DNA from: Planctomycetota bacterium
Lineage (GTDB): Bacteria > Planctomycetota > UBA1135 > UBA2386
Assembly: GCA_016716265.1 (NCBI GenBank)
Contig: JADJWQ010000001.1
Span: 1,054,001 to 1,118,000, forward strand
DNA length: 64,000 bases
Direction of reading: 5' to 3'
The notes beneath the pieces were generated by a model. The model was not told the DNA's origin, searched no databases, and was given only the letters and a program-made list of their open reading frames with translations. Made by a program: the position numbers and the translations under genes. Positions 16,609-24,226 of the stretch are shown piece by piece; within the stretch, counting starts at the first letter, position 1, and every line of letters starts with the position of its first letter.

Positions 16609-17745
16609 GTGCCGCGCCACATGACCGACCCCACCCCACCGTCGAGCGAAGCGCTGTTCCGCTTCGTGATCGTGTCCGAGGTCCTGGCCAGGATCGCCGG
16701 CGGCGAGCAGCGAGCGGATGTCGTCCGCGCTGCAGCCAGCCGCCTGCACACCTGCTTCGATGGCTCGTTCCGCGAGATCTCCGAGCGAACGCTGCAGCGC
16801 TGGCTCGCCGCGCACGCCGGACATGGCATTGCCGGACTCGAGCCCAAGCAGCGCGCCGTTGCGCCGTGGACGCTCTCCGCCGAGATGATCGACTTCCTGC
16901 GCGGCGAGCACGGCGCCGGTGAGCAGGCATCGATGCCCGAGCTGATCCGCCGCGCGAGGGAGCGCGGCATCATCCGACCCGGCGAGCGCGTGCACCGCGC
17001 CACCGTCTACCGCGAGTGCATCGTCAAGCACGGCTACATGGGTGCTGCCTACCTCGATCGTGGACCGGGGTTCATCAGCACCGGCACGGCCGCGGTGTTC
17101 GCCCAGCTCGGCATCCCACTGATCCACGGCCAGGCCGGCTACAAGGAGGGCCGCGGCAAGATCGAGCGGTTCAACCGCACCGCCAAGGCCGACGTGCTGC
17201 GCGCGCTCGACGGACGCCCCGACGTCGATCCGTCGTGCGATGCGCTCGAGCTGCGCCTGCGTCACTACACCGAGCAGCGCTACGCGCACCAGCCGCACGA
17301 GAGCCTCGGCGGAGACACGCCCTGGCAGCGGTTCCATGGCGATCCGCGTCCGTTGCGGCTCCCCGACGATACGGTGGTGCTGCGCCGCAAGTTCGAGATC
17401 TGCTTCGAGCGCCTGGTGTCGAAGGACAACATCGTCCAGGTCGACGGGCTCGGCTACGAGATGCCGCGCGGCCACGCCGAGGAGAGGGTGCTCCTGCGCC
17501 GCCGACTGCTCGACGGCGCCATCTGCGCCATGCACGACGGCCGGCTCGTCGAGCTGCGCGTGGTCGATACGGCTGCCAATGCGCGAGCACCGCGGGCGCG
17601 CACGGCGAGCGGCGACGAGCCTCCGCTGCCCATGCCTCGCAAGAGTGCCGCAGACCTCGCTTTCGAGCGCGACTTCCGCCCCGTCGTCGACGCGCACGGC
17701 GGCGTGCTCCCGTCCATCCCCGACGACTTCCCCGCGGACGACTGA
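16609..17745 (+). pseudogene. DDE (rve) integrase with an internal deletion
   Basis: The 378-codon frame is open, with an N-terminal helix-turn-helix (ISERTLQRWL), the end of an rve core (YLDRGPGF with the second catalytic Asp, YKEGRGKIERFNRT with the Glu), and a Mu-type C-terminal beta-barrel region. The segment that should carry the first beta strands and the first catalytic Asp, normally about 80-100 residues, is missing between RATVYRECIVKHGYM and GAAYLDRG (near 17038-17046). The reading frame survives the deletion. Without the first Asp it should be catalytically dead. It heads a cluster with an ExeA/TniB-type ATPase and a RecA-like ATPase. Confidence 0.75.
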
Positions 17746-17760
17746 CCCATCACCCGACCA

Positions 17761-18570
17761 TGAAGATCCAGGACTACCGCAGCCGCTTCGGCTTCCACAC
17801 CACCCCGTTCACGCGAGGTCGCGATCAAGGACCGCTTCTCCCTGCCCGAGCTCGACGAGGCGATCGACGCCGTGCTCCGCACGCTCGACGCACGCATGTC
17901 GTGCGCCATCATCGCGCCGGCCGGCACCGGCAAGACCTCGGGCTCCGCGCCGTCGTGGCAAGACTCCCCCGAGGCGCGCTACTCGACGCACTACGTCAAG
18001 GTCACCGGCCTGTCCAAGCGCGACATGTGCCGCGAGATCGCCTACGCCGCCGGCGTACCGCCGGCCGGCTCCTTCCCGAGCCTCGTGCGCAACCTCCAGG
18101 GCCGCTTCGTCGAGGATGTCGACTCGGCTGGTCTGCGGCCCGTGCTCATCCTCGACGAGGCACACGACCTCCGCGTCGAGACGCTCGCGATGATCCGACT
18201 GCTGACCAACTTCGACATGGACAGCCGCCTCGTCCTCAGCGTGGTCCTCGCCGGCCAGCCGCCGCTGCGCGACATGCTGCGACGCGACGAGCTCGAGGAC
18301 GTCACCCGGCGGCTGTCGCACTGCGCGACCTTGCGCGGGCTCTCCCGCGAAGAGACCGACCGCTACATCGAGCACCGCTGCACGATCGCCGGCGCGGTCG
18401 AGGGTGCGTTCGACGCCGGCGGCATCGACGCACTCTTCGAGATCGGCCGAGGCAACCTGCGCGCCACCGACGAACTCGCCCGCAAGACGCTCGAGATCGC
18501 GCACGACCAGGACCACGACGTGTGCCAGGCAATGCACGTCGTCCAAGCACGGAAGCTGCTGTGGCCGTGA
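17761..18570 (+). pseudogene. ExeA/TniB-like AAA+ ATPase, frameshifted near its start
   Basis: It starts at ATG 17761 with YRSRFGFHTTPFTR, then the coding frame changes (EVAIKDRFSLPELDEAID) and continues to the stop at 18570. A two-base loss in a CG repeat near 17815 explains the shift. The rest shows APAGTGKTS (Walker A), VLILDEAHDLR (Walker B) and an LSVVLAGQPPLRD sensor region, as in TniB and ExeA target-selection ATPases. It lies 15 bases after the integrase and overlaps the next gene (GTGA). The frame from ATG 17872 could yield a shortened product that lacks the N-terminal segment. Confidence 0.75.
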
Positions 18571-19521
18571 TCTCGCCCCCGCTTCCGGTCGTCCGTGCCG
18601 CCTGTCTCGAGTCCGAGCCAGCCGAGCAGCGCTGGCTCATCGAAGGACTTGGGCCCGCGCCGCCATCGGCCTGATCGGCGGGGCGCCCAAGTGCTGCAAG
18701 ACATGGTTCGGCCTCGACCTCGCGGTCAGCGTCGCAACCGGCACCAGGGCGCTCGGTCATTTCGAGACCAGCACCCGCGGTCCGGCCCTCATCTACCGGC
18801 CGAGGACGGCCTGCCCCAGGTCCGCTCGCGCATCGACGCGCTGTGCCGCCACCGCGGCATCGACATCTCGGCGCTCGATCTCCACGTCATCACCGCACCG
18901 GTCCTGCGGCTCGACCTGCGCAGCGATCAGGAGCGGCTCGCCGAAGCCGTCGAACGGCTCCGACCCCGGCTCCTGCTCCTCGATCCGCTCGTGCGGCTGC
19001 ACCGCCTCGACGAGAACAGCGCCGCGGAGATCTCCGGACTGCTCGGCTACATCCGCGACCTCCAGCGCCGCTTCGACGCCGCCGTGGTGCTCGTCCACCA
19101 CGCCAGCAAGAAGCAGCGCTCGCAGCCCGGCCAGGCGCTGCGCGGCAGCAGCGATCTGCACGCGATCGGCGACTGCAATGCCTACCTCGCCCGCCACGGC
19201 AACCACATCGTCCTGACCATCGAACACCGCGCGGCCAGATCTCCCGAGCCGCTGACCCTCGACCTGGTCGCCGATGCCAATGGCAACGCCACACATCTTC
19301 GCGTGCGCGCCGACACCGCTGCGGCGCCGCCGCAGACCCGGCCTCTCGAAGAACAGGTCCTGGCCCTGCTCGTCGCTGCCGACGGCCCCATGACACGCAC
19401 GGCGCTACGCGCGCGTCTGGGCATCAACAACCAACGCCTCGGCATCGTGCTCAACCAGCTCGAGCACACCCGTCGCGTGTCGCGGACCGAGCGCGGCTGG
19501 ACGACTCATGCCGTGAGCTGA
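18567..19521 (+). pseudogene. RecA-like (AAA_25/RepA-type) ATPase with two frameshifts
   Basis: It begins at GTG 18567, overlapping the previous stop. Coding runs in three frames in turn: to about 18650 (EQRWLIEGL), then to about 18797 (GLIGGAPKCCKTWFGLDLA, a P-loop), then to 19521 (LLLLDPLVRLHRL Walker B, VLVHHASKKQR, and a C-terminal winged helix). Each switch needs a one-base change. RecA-like hexameric ATPases of this kind accompany some Tn7/Mu-like modules and plasmid replicons. All four consecutive genes of the module are damaged. Confidence 0.7.
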
Positions 19522-19607
19522 GGACATACCACGAGACTTGCCCGGCGAAACGGAGGCAGGCTCTGCTGAGGAGCAACCTGCCAAGGGATAGCCGGGTCGA
19601 CGGTGCG

Positions 19608-19687
19608 CTGATGGTGCATCAGGGGGCCTCTGGCAGCCCAGGCTGTCAGGGGCCCCTTCCTTTTCATCCACCCTGATCCACCATCAG
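19608..19687 (+). terminator. Terminator nested in a larger inverted repeat
   Basis: Outer arms 19608-19624 and 19671-19687 (CTGATGGTGCATCAGGG against a 16-of-17 complement) enclose a GC-rich hairpin (19623-19656) that is followed by TTCCTTTT. The inner part looks like an intrinsic terminator for the transposition module. The outer arms are unusual for a terminator and could mark a module end or a structured RNA. Confidence 0.6.
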
Positions 19688-19766
19688 ACACCGGAGCCAT
19701 GCCTCGGAAAACCTCGGGGCCTGGGGCAGCGCCCCAGTCGTGGCTCGCCACGGCCCCGCTACGACC

Positions 19767-19807
19767 GTTCCGTTCCGTGATCCCCCGGGGGGCGCTCGGA
19801 ACGGAAC
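19767..19807. repeat. Perfect 11-bp inverted repeat with a palindromic spacer
   Basis: Arms GTTCCGTTCCG (19767-19777) and CGGAACGGAAC (19797-19807) flank 19 bases that themselves contain CCCCCGGGGG. Each arm also holds a GTTCCG direct repeat, a shape seen at Rep-binding sites or operators. It lies between the transposition module and the rep gene of island 3. Confidence 0.5.
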
Positions 19808-20056
19808 ACCAGAACGTCAGGCTTCCGTGCCAGATTCAATGCAACCAACCGCGTCAACGGGCACGCAACGCAACACCGTAGTTGACTCGCACGCGCTCGC
19901 TCTCGACCGTGTTGAACACGCGACAATTCAAGCAACACCACGGAAACTCAAACTTCAGCTCCGCCCTCGGAAACCGAAAGCCCCGCCGAAGCGCCGCACT
20001 AAGGTTCGCTACGTTCGCCAACTTTCGCCCCCGAGTTCCTCCGGACCTGGACCCTG

Positions 20057-20082
20057 AACCCCCCTACTAGTGAAGGGGGGTT
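20057..20082. terminator. Stem-loop AACCCCCC / GGGGGGTT
   Basis: Arms 20057-20064 and 20075-20082 enclose a 10-base loop. It lies downstream of rep (minus strand) and could end that operon. No clear U-tract follows on either strand. Confidence 0.4.
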
Positions 20083-20179
20083 GGTGGGCAGTCTGCCGGA
20101 CCTTCGGCACTTGCGCTAGAGAGAATCTGGCGGATCGAAGGCGCCGACGTTCGCGCCGCCGTGCCTTCAACCGTCGCGC

Positions 20180-20227
20180 CCGGGCCTCGACGCGCCGCGG
20201 CTTCGCTCGCGGCGCGTCGAGGCCCGG
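20180..20227. repeat. Perfect 20-bp stem-loop
   Basis: Bases 20180-20199 are perfectly complementary to 20208-20227, with an 8-base loop (GCTTCGCT). The stem is almost entirely G/C. It is one of the strongest hairpins in the window and sits 40 bases after the rep stop codon on the rep strand. It may be a terminator without a U-tract or a replication-associated structure. Confidence 0.6.
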
Positions 20228-20266
20228 TCACGCCGGCTGCAGGTTCCACGGCGGCTGAGGTCCCCG

Positions 20267-21409
20267 TCACGATCCTGGAGGGCCGGGGCACGGGGGCGAG
20301 TCCCGCGCCTTTGAACCCGGGGCCTGCCGGCCCCGAGACCCCGGGTTCAAAGGCATGACTCCCACGAGGCGACGAAGGTCTACCCACTCCTCGGGAGTCA
20401 CCAAGCCCCTCGCCACCGCCTCCACGTGGCGCTGCAGCCTCCGGTTCTTGAGGGGCCCACCCGCGCGCCGGACCAGCAACTCAGCCGCTTTCCCAACCGA
20501 GCCGCAGACCGCTACCAGCACGGCGAACGGCCCAGGCATCTGCTTCAGCGTGTGCTCGATCGTCCGCACGAGGTCGCCCCCCGTCTTCGGTCCGATCCTA
20601 GCCGCGTCAGCTGCGCCGACCAGGTCGGCCCACCAGGCACACCGGCGCCGTCGACGGCTCCCACGCCCCTCGCAGGGCACCTCGCGGAAGTCGACGAACC
20701 CGACCAGGTGCGACACCGCCGCCGACACCGCATCCGACACCGACTCCGTCGCGATCAGCGCGCTCAGGAGCGCATCCGCCGCTCGATGCCGCGTCTGCAG
20801 TTCGAGCCGCATCGCCTTGACCGCGCCGTTCGACTGCGCCTCCTTGTCGTAGTACCGCATCATCCGCTCGCTGGTGCGGGTCCCGAGTTCGCAGCACGCG
20901 CCCTTAGCGTCCCCGAGGTTCTTGTGCAGGCAGCCCTTCCGCGCCTTCGACATGACCTCGGGTCGACGGTCGGTTCCGTTCCGCTCCCACACTCGCGCCG
21001 CGAACTCCTGCGGTGCGATCCGCTTCGCGTGGTCGTCCCAGGCCACGTCGACCCGCGTCGGCTTGAACCCCCCGCCGCATCGCGCGCGACTCGCACGCGC
21101 GAACGAGAGCAGCTGCTCGGTACCGATCGCCGCACACGCCTGGCCCTTCAGCGAGACGTGCACGTAGTCGCGCGAACGGTCCCTCTCGAGGTACGCGCCG
21201 TGCGGCCCCTGCACCTTCAGCATCCGCTCGTCGTCTTGCAGCACGGGGTTCCAACCAGCTGGCTCCCAGTCCGGACCGAACGCTTCCCCGAGCCATCCCC
21301 GGACATCGTCGTCGGAGCAGCCATGGAACGTCACCGCGAAGTAGTCGATTCGGAACTCCACTGCGCCGATCGACACCTCGCCGACCTGTGCCGACTCCAG
21401 CCGACTCAC
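20267..21409 (-). CDS. Rep_trans-type replication initiation protein
   Basis: This 380-residue protein starts at GTG 21409, overlapping the DUF1580 stop (GTGA). Near the N-terminus FRIDYFAVTFHG matches the first strand of the Rep_trans/replication initiation factor family (pT181 RepC, ICEBs1 NicK). Further on, TRVDVAWDD and MRYYDKEAQS match the conserved metal-binding and Tyr-containing regions of these HUH-like relaxase/initiators. Such proteins nick the origin and start rolling-circle replication. The C-terminal 35 residues read through an inverted repeat. As the last gene of the integrase operon, it suggests the excised circle can replicate. The origin was not located with certainty. Confidence 0.75.
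   Translation of the reverse strand: MSRLESAQVGEVSIGAVEFRIDYFAVTFHGCSDDDVRGWLGEAFGPDWEPAGWNPVLQDDERMLKVQGPHGAYLERDRSRDYVHVSLKGQACAAIGTEQLLSFARASRARCGGGFKPTRVDVAWDDHAKRIAPQEFAARVWERNGTDRRPEVMSKARKGCLHKNLGDAKGACCELGTRTSERMMRYYDKEAQSNGAVKAMRLELQTRHRAADALLSALIATESVSDAVSAAVSHLVGFVDFREVPCEGRGSRRRRRCAWWADLVGAADAARIGPKTGGDLVRTIEHTLKQMPGPFAVLVAVCGSVGKAAELLVRRAGGPLKNRRLQRHVEAVARGLVTPEEWVDLRRLVGVMPLNPGSRGRQAPGSKARDSPPCPGPPGS
20307..20354. repeat. Perfect 16-bp inverted repeat inside the 3' end of rep
   Basis: Arms 20307-20322 (GCCTTTGAACCCGGGG) and 20339-20354 are exact complements. The spacer contains a smaller GGCC stem. It lies within the last 30 codons of rep, whose encoded tail (PLNPGSRGRQAPGSKARD) looks like read-through of the structure. 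Confidence 0.6.
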
Positions 21410-21774
21410 GCGACCGTCTCCTCCGACCCGCAACCCGGGTCGGCGATCCCGGCCTCTCGAAGCGTGCGCGTCGCGCCGTCCGACACCCGCAGCTCTGAGC
21501 TCCCCCTACCCGCCATCGTGCCGCGGCCCACGGCTGTACAACGGACGATGAACCGCCCCAGCGCCTCCTTGCTGGTACAGCGCACCCCGCCCACCAGTAC
21601 GGTTTCAAGCCGCTGGCCCCTCAGACCTCGGCTGGCCCACCGCCGCAGCGTGTTGACGTGTACGGGCTTGCCACGCCGCCGAATCGGAAGGTACCGCGCA
21701 GCCTCGGCGAGCGTCAGGATCGACTCCTGCTCGACATCGATCCAGCCGACGTCGACTTCTTCAAGTGCTTCCAT
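21406..21774 (-). CDS. DUF1580-family helix-turn-helix protein, likely excisionase
   Basis: The 122 residues from ATG 21774 (TTG 21804 gives ten more) contain LTLAEAARYLP and VNTLRRWASRGLRG, then a GGVRCTSKEALGRF wing, the pattern of MerR/Xis-like DUF1580 proteins that are common in Planctomycetota. Position between the integrase operon head and rep, and small size, suggest a recombination directionality factor. The stop overlaps the rep start. The family function has not been shown experimentally as far as I know. Confidence 0.7.
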   Translation of the reverse strand: MEALEEVDVGWIDVEQESILTLAEAARYLPIRRRGKPVHVNTLRRWASRGLRGQRLETVLVGGVRCTSKEALGRFIVRCTAVGRGTMAGRGSSELRVSDGATRTLREAGIADPGCGSEETVA

Positions 21775-21814
21775 GCGCGCACGCTCGCGTGCATGGAGCA
21801 CCAACGCGCGCTCG

Positions 21815-22606
21815 CTACCGTTCGCTTCGTTCGCGCGAACGTTGCGAACGCTGACGGCACAACACTCTCTGACCCTCGTCCGTCAACTCGTACGGTTTGC
21901 TCGACGCACGCACATACCCAAGTTCCCTCAGCTCGGCGATCCGACGTCGGACGCTCGACTCCTTCAGGCCGGTCGCTATCCCAATGACCTTCGCGATGCC
22001 ATCGCCCCCCTCGATGCGCCGGAGGATCTGGACGTCCTTCTCGTCGGGACGGGCCTTCCGTGCCGCTCCAACGCGCCGACCCATATTCGCAGCCTGGCAC
22101 ATCGCCTCGCCGACATAGTTCACGAAGCGGACGATCACCGCGTGCCAGCTCGCCGCCTTGAATTCTCCGAGCCGCGCAACTCCGCCCGACACACGGGCGG
22201 CTTGTTCCTCGTCGTGCTCAATGCTCGCAAGAAGTTCGCGGCGCACACGATCAATGGCGACCGCAACCTCCACCAAACGCGCATCCCGGATTCGCAGCCA
22301 CTCCTCTACACCCTCCCCCGAGATGTTCAGTTCGCTAGTCGGACGCTCCCTGCGGAGTTCGTTCAGCAAGTCGACCGCCTGTCCCAGGTACTCGCTCGTT
22401 CTGAATGCCAGGCCCCGGTCCCGCCCTCTCACCTGTTCCAGTCTTAGCCCTGCGGCCGCTTCGTCGAGATCCACGCCGCGGAAGACCTCGACCAGCCCAC
22501 TGCGCACCGCCTCACGCCGAGCGGAGCTCTCCCGCAGCAGATCCTCGCGCAGCGAGCGGGCCGCCAACCATCGCCATCGAGAAGGACGTCCGGCACCGTA
22601 TCCCAC
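21815..22606 (-). CDS. Winged-helix protein of the integrase operon, function unknown
   Basis: This 263-residue protein begins at GTG 22606, 18 bases after the integrase stop. The first 175 residues are helical and rich in Arg/Glu, without a recognised domain. Residues about 190-250 form a winged helix (DVQILRRIEGG, ESSVRRRIAELRELGYVR, YELTDEGQRVL) as in MarR-type regulators. It may regulate the operon or assist replication. I cannot assign a family. Confidence 0.6.
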   Translation of the reverse strand: MGYGAGRPSRWRWLAARSLREDLLRESSARREAVRSGLVEVFRGVDLDEAAAGLRLEQVRGRDRGLAFRTSEYLGQAVDLLNELRRERPTSELNISGEGVEEWLRIRDARLVEVAVAIDRVRRELLASIEHDEEQAARVSGGVARLGEFKAASWHAVIVRFVNYVGEAMCQAANMGRRVGAARKARPDEKDVQILRRIEGGDGIAKVIGIATGLKESSVRRRIAELRELGYVRASSKPYELTDEGQRVLCRQRSQRSRERSER

Positions 22607-22624
22607 GGCGCCGGACTGTAACCC

Positions 22625-23812
22625 TCACCCCAGCCGCGCCATCGCGTCGATAGCGCGCGCCTGGCTCACTTCGGCGTACACCTGCGTTGTCTCGATCAGC
22701 CGATGACCGAGCACGGCCTGTGCCGCCTCGATCCCTAGCTCCCTGCGGATTCGGGTGGCCGCCGTGTGCCGCAGTCGGTTCGGGCTCCACGGTTCGATCC
22801 CCGCGGCCTCGCATCCGCGCGCGATCGCCCGCCGGTAGCTCGACACGTCGTAGCGGTCGCCGTACTCGCGCGGCGACTGACCACGGCGACGCCGGCGAGC
22901 GACGGTCGAATGTGATGGCCAGCGCGGCGACTCACGTCCGGCCCGACGTTCGGCGTTCCGGCACGCTTCCGCATCCGCGGGGGTGAACAGGAACGCGTCG
23001 GGATCGAGCTTCAGCCAGGTTCCCAGCACGGCCTGCGCCTTCGGCCCGAGCGGGACCACCCGCTCGAGCTCGTGGTGCTCGTTCTTGTGCGACTGCGGCC
23101 GGTACAGCCACACCGCCCCGCTCCGGTCGAGGTCTCGACCTCGCATCTGGACCACCTCGCCGGGCCGCATGCCGGTCCAGAGCTGCAGCTCAACCATCGC
23201 GGCGATCGCCGGGGGCAGGTGTGGCAGCACGGCCTCGACCTCCGCATCGCCCACGGGTCGCACCGGCTGCGGCTCACGCGCCCGGGTCCGCCCACGTGCC
23301 AGCCCACGCACGGCCTGCAGACCGTGGAACACCGCCGCGGGCACCAGCTCGTTCTCGACTCCCCAGCGGAACGCTTGCTTGATCCGCGCGACGTAGCCGT
23401 TGACCGTCGTCCGCGTCAGTCCATCTTCGATCATCCGCTCCCGCACCGCCTTCAGCTTGAGCGGACCGAACTCGCTCGCGGAAGTCGACCCGTAGATCCG
23501 GTGCAGGTAGCGGCACGCCAGCCGCAGCACGGACAGCTCCGAGGTCGGCCGCCCGTCCTTCCGGTAGTACTCCTCCGCGTGCTTCCAGTAGCCCGCGATG
23601 AGGTCGTCGACCGCGATCCCCGCACGCAATCGCGCCGAAGACACGAACCGACCACGCGCAGCGTGCTCGCCGAGGGCTCGCTCGTAGCGCTGGCGGCTCT
23701 CCGGCGAGCCGTAGGGACCGAGGTAGATCGTCCGCCCGGCGATCGTCACGATCGCCTGGCCGGACGGAGCATGGAGCCGGTAGGAAGGGCCGTCCCTTCG
23801 CTGCGCAGCCAT
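22625..23812 (-). CDS. int: Tyrosine recombinase (integrase) of island 3
   Basis: This 395-residue protein has an N-terminal region typical of planctomycete integrases (SYRLHAPSGQA, YLGPYGS), a SAM-like core-binding domain (about 70-170) and a catalytic domain (about 185-395). Visible active-site residues are R216 (TGMRPGEV), K243, R348 (NRLRHTAAT, with Asn where many have the first His), H370 (VLGH) and nucleophile Y379 (TQVYAE). The ATG at 23812 lies 105 bp from the 3' end of tRNA-Pro, the usual place for a tRNA-targeting integrase. It probably also recognises the att copies at 12750 and 2445, which are identical to its core. Confidence 0.92.
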   Translation of the reverse strand: MAAQRRDGPSYRLHAPSGQAIVTIAGRTIYLGPYGSPESRQRYERALGEHAARGRFVSSARLRAGIAVDDLIAGYWKHAEEYYRKDGRPTSELSVLRLACRYLHRIYGSTSASEFGPLKLKAVRERMIEDGLTRTTVNGYVARIKQAFRWGVENELVPAAVFHGLQAVRGLARGRTRAREPQPVRPVGDAEVEAVLPHLPPAIAAMVELQLWTGMRPGEVVQMRGRDLDRSGAVWLYRPQSHKNEHHELERVVPLGPKAQAVLGTWLKLDPDAFLFTPADAEACRNAERRAGRESPRWPSHSTVARRRRRGQSPREYGDRYDVSSYRRAIARGCEAAGIEPWSPNRLRHTAATRIRRELGIEAAQAVLGHRLIETTQVYAEVSQARAIDAMARLG

Positions 23813-23823
23813 CGGCGTCTCCG

Positions 23824-23837
23824 TGTGTACGTACACA
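23824..23837. promoter_or_regulatory. 14-bp palindrome upstream of the integrase gene
   Basis: TGTGTACGTACACA is a perfect palindrome 12 bases upstream of the integrase start. It is a candidate operator for the integrase operon. The inverted motif CGCAAGTCG lies at 23844-23852, next to it. Confidence 0.45.
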
Positions 23838-23916
23838 GTTCGGCGACTTGCGATGCCGCACCGCCCGGGCTGCGGGCGGGAGAACGGAAACCCGTTCTCG
23901 GCAGGAAGTTGTGAGT

Positions 23917-23993
23917 TGGTCGGAGCGAGAGGATTTGAACCTCCGACCCCCTGCACCCCATGCAGGTGCGCTACCAGGCTGCGCCACGCTCCG
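23917..23993 (-). tRNA. tRNA-Pro (anticodon GGG), insertion site of the islands
   Basis: The minus strand folds as a complete cloverleaf. The acceptor stem CGGAGCG pairs with CGCTCCG, the D arm is followed by the anticodon stem CCTGC/GCAGG with loop ATGGGGT (anticodon GGG), and the T arm is GGAGG-TTCAAAT-CCTCT-type. The discriminator is A and CCA is encoded. It closely resembles E. coli proline tRNAs. The 3' 45 bases are duplicated at 12750, 2445 and, diverged, at 249. The intact 5' half shows that the resident chromosome continues to the right. Confidence 0.97.
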
Positions 23994-24226
23994 ACACGCC
24001 GGTGGCGACCTGGTGGGGCGCGACCGGGCCCCGCAGGGTAGCGGTTCGGGGGCTCGAGGCAAGGGTCGAGTGGGGCGGCGCGCGGGGCACGGTGAGGGCG
24101 GGCAGCGAAAGAGTCGGGCGGTCGGGCCGGTCGCGCGGGCGCCGGGAGCGGGGGGCGGGGATGATCGGGGGCGGCTCGAGCGCGGGGCTCGGGGTGTGGC
24201 GGGCACCGACAGACGACAGGGACGCG

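Larger units (their letters stand above)
19688..20266. other. Non-coding segment rich in inverted repeats
   Basis: I support no gene between the transposition module and rep. Short frames here read through the repeats and have low-complexity products. In addition to the structures listed separately, a perfect 7-bp hairpin (CTGGGGC-AGC-GCCCCAG) lies at 19721-19737. Confidence 0.5.
12750..23916. mobile_element. Island 3: 11.2-kb integrase-bearing tRNA-Pro island
   Basis: It is bounded by att copies at 12750-12794 and 23917-23961 (the latter inside the complete tRNA). It carries, from the tRNA outward, integrase, winged-helix protein, DUF1580 protein and a Rep_trans initiator as one minus-strand operon, then a field of inverted repeats, a degraded transposition module, and a HEPN/Mrr cargo. 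There are no conjugation genes, so it resembles a small replicating satellite-type integrative element. It is the only member of the array with its own recombinase. Confidence 0.8.

Noticed and set aside
19740..20057. A 105-codon plus-strand frame between the transposition module and rep
   Set aside because: It reads through an 11-bp inverted repeat and has Pro/Arg/Lys-rich low-complexity sequence. I treat the segment as non-coding structure.
23846..24050. Short frames around the tRNA-Pro gene and its copies whose products contain peptides such as VQGVGGSNPLAPT, GSEVQILSLRP or GARGFEPPTPC
   Set aside because: These peptides are translations of tRNA 3' ends, a well-known annotation artefact. 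The same applies to frames at 171-550, 2295-2770 and 12511-12982.
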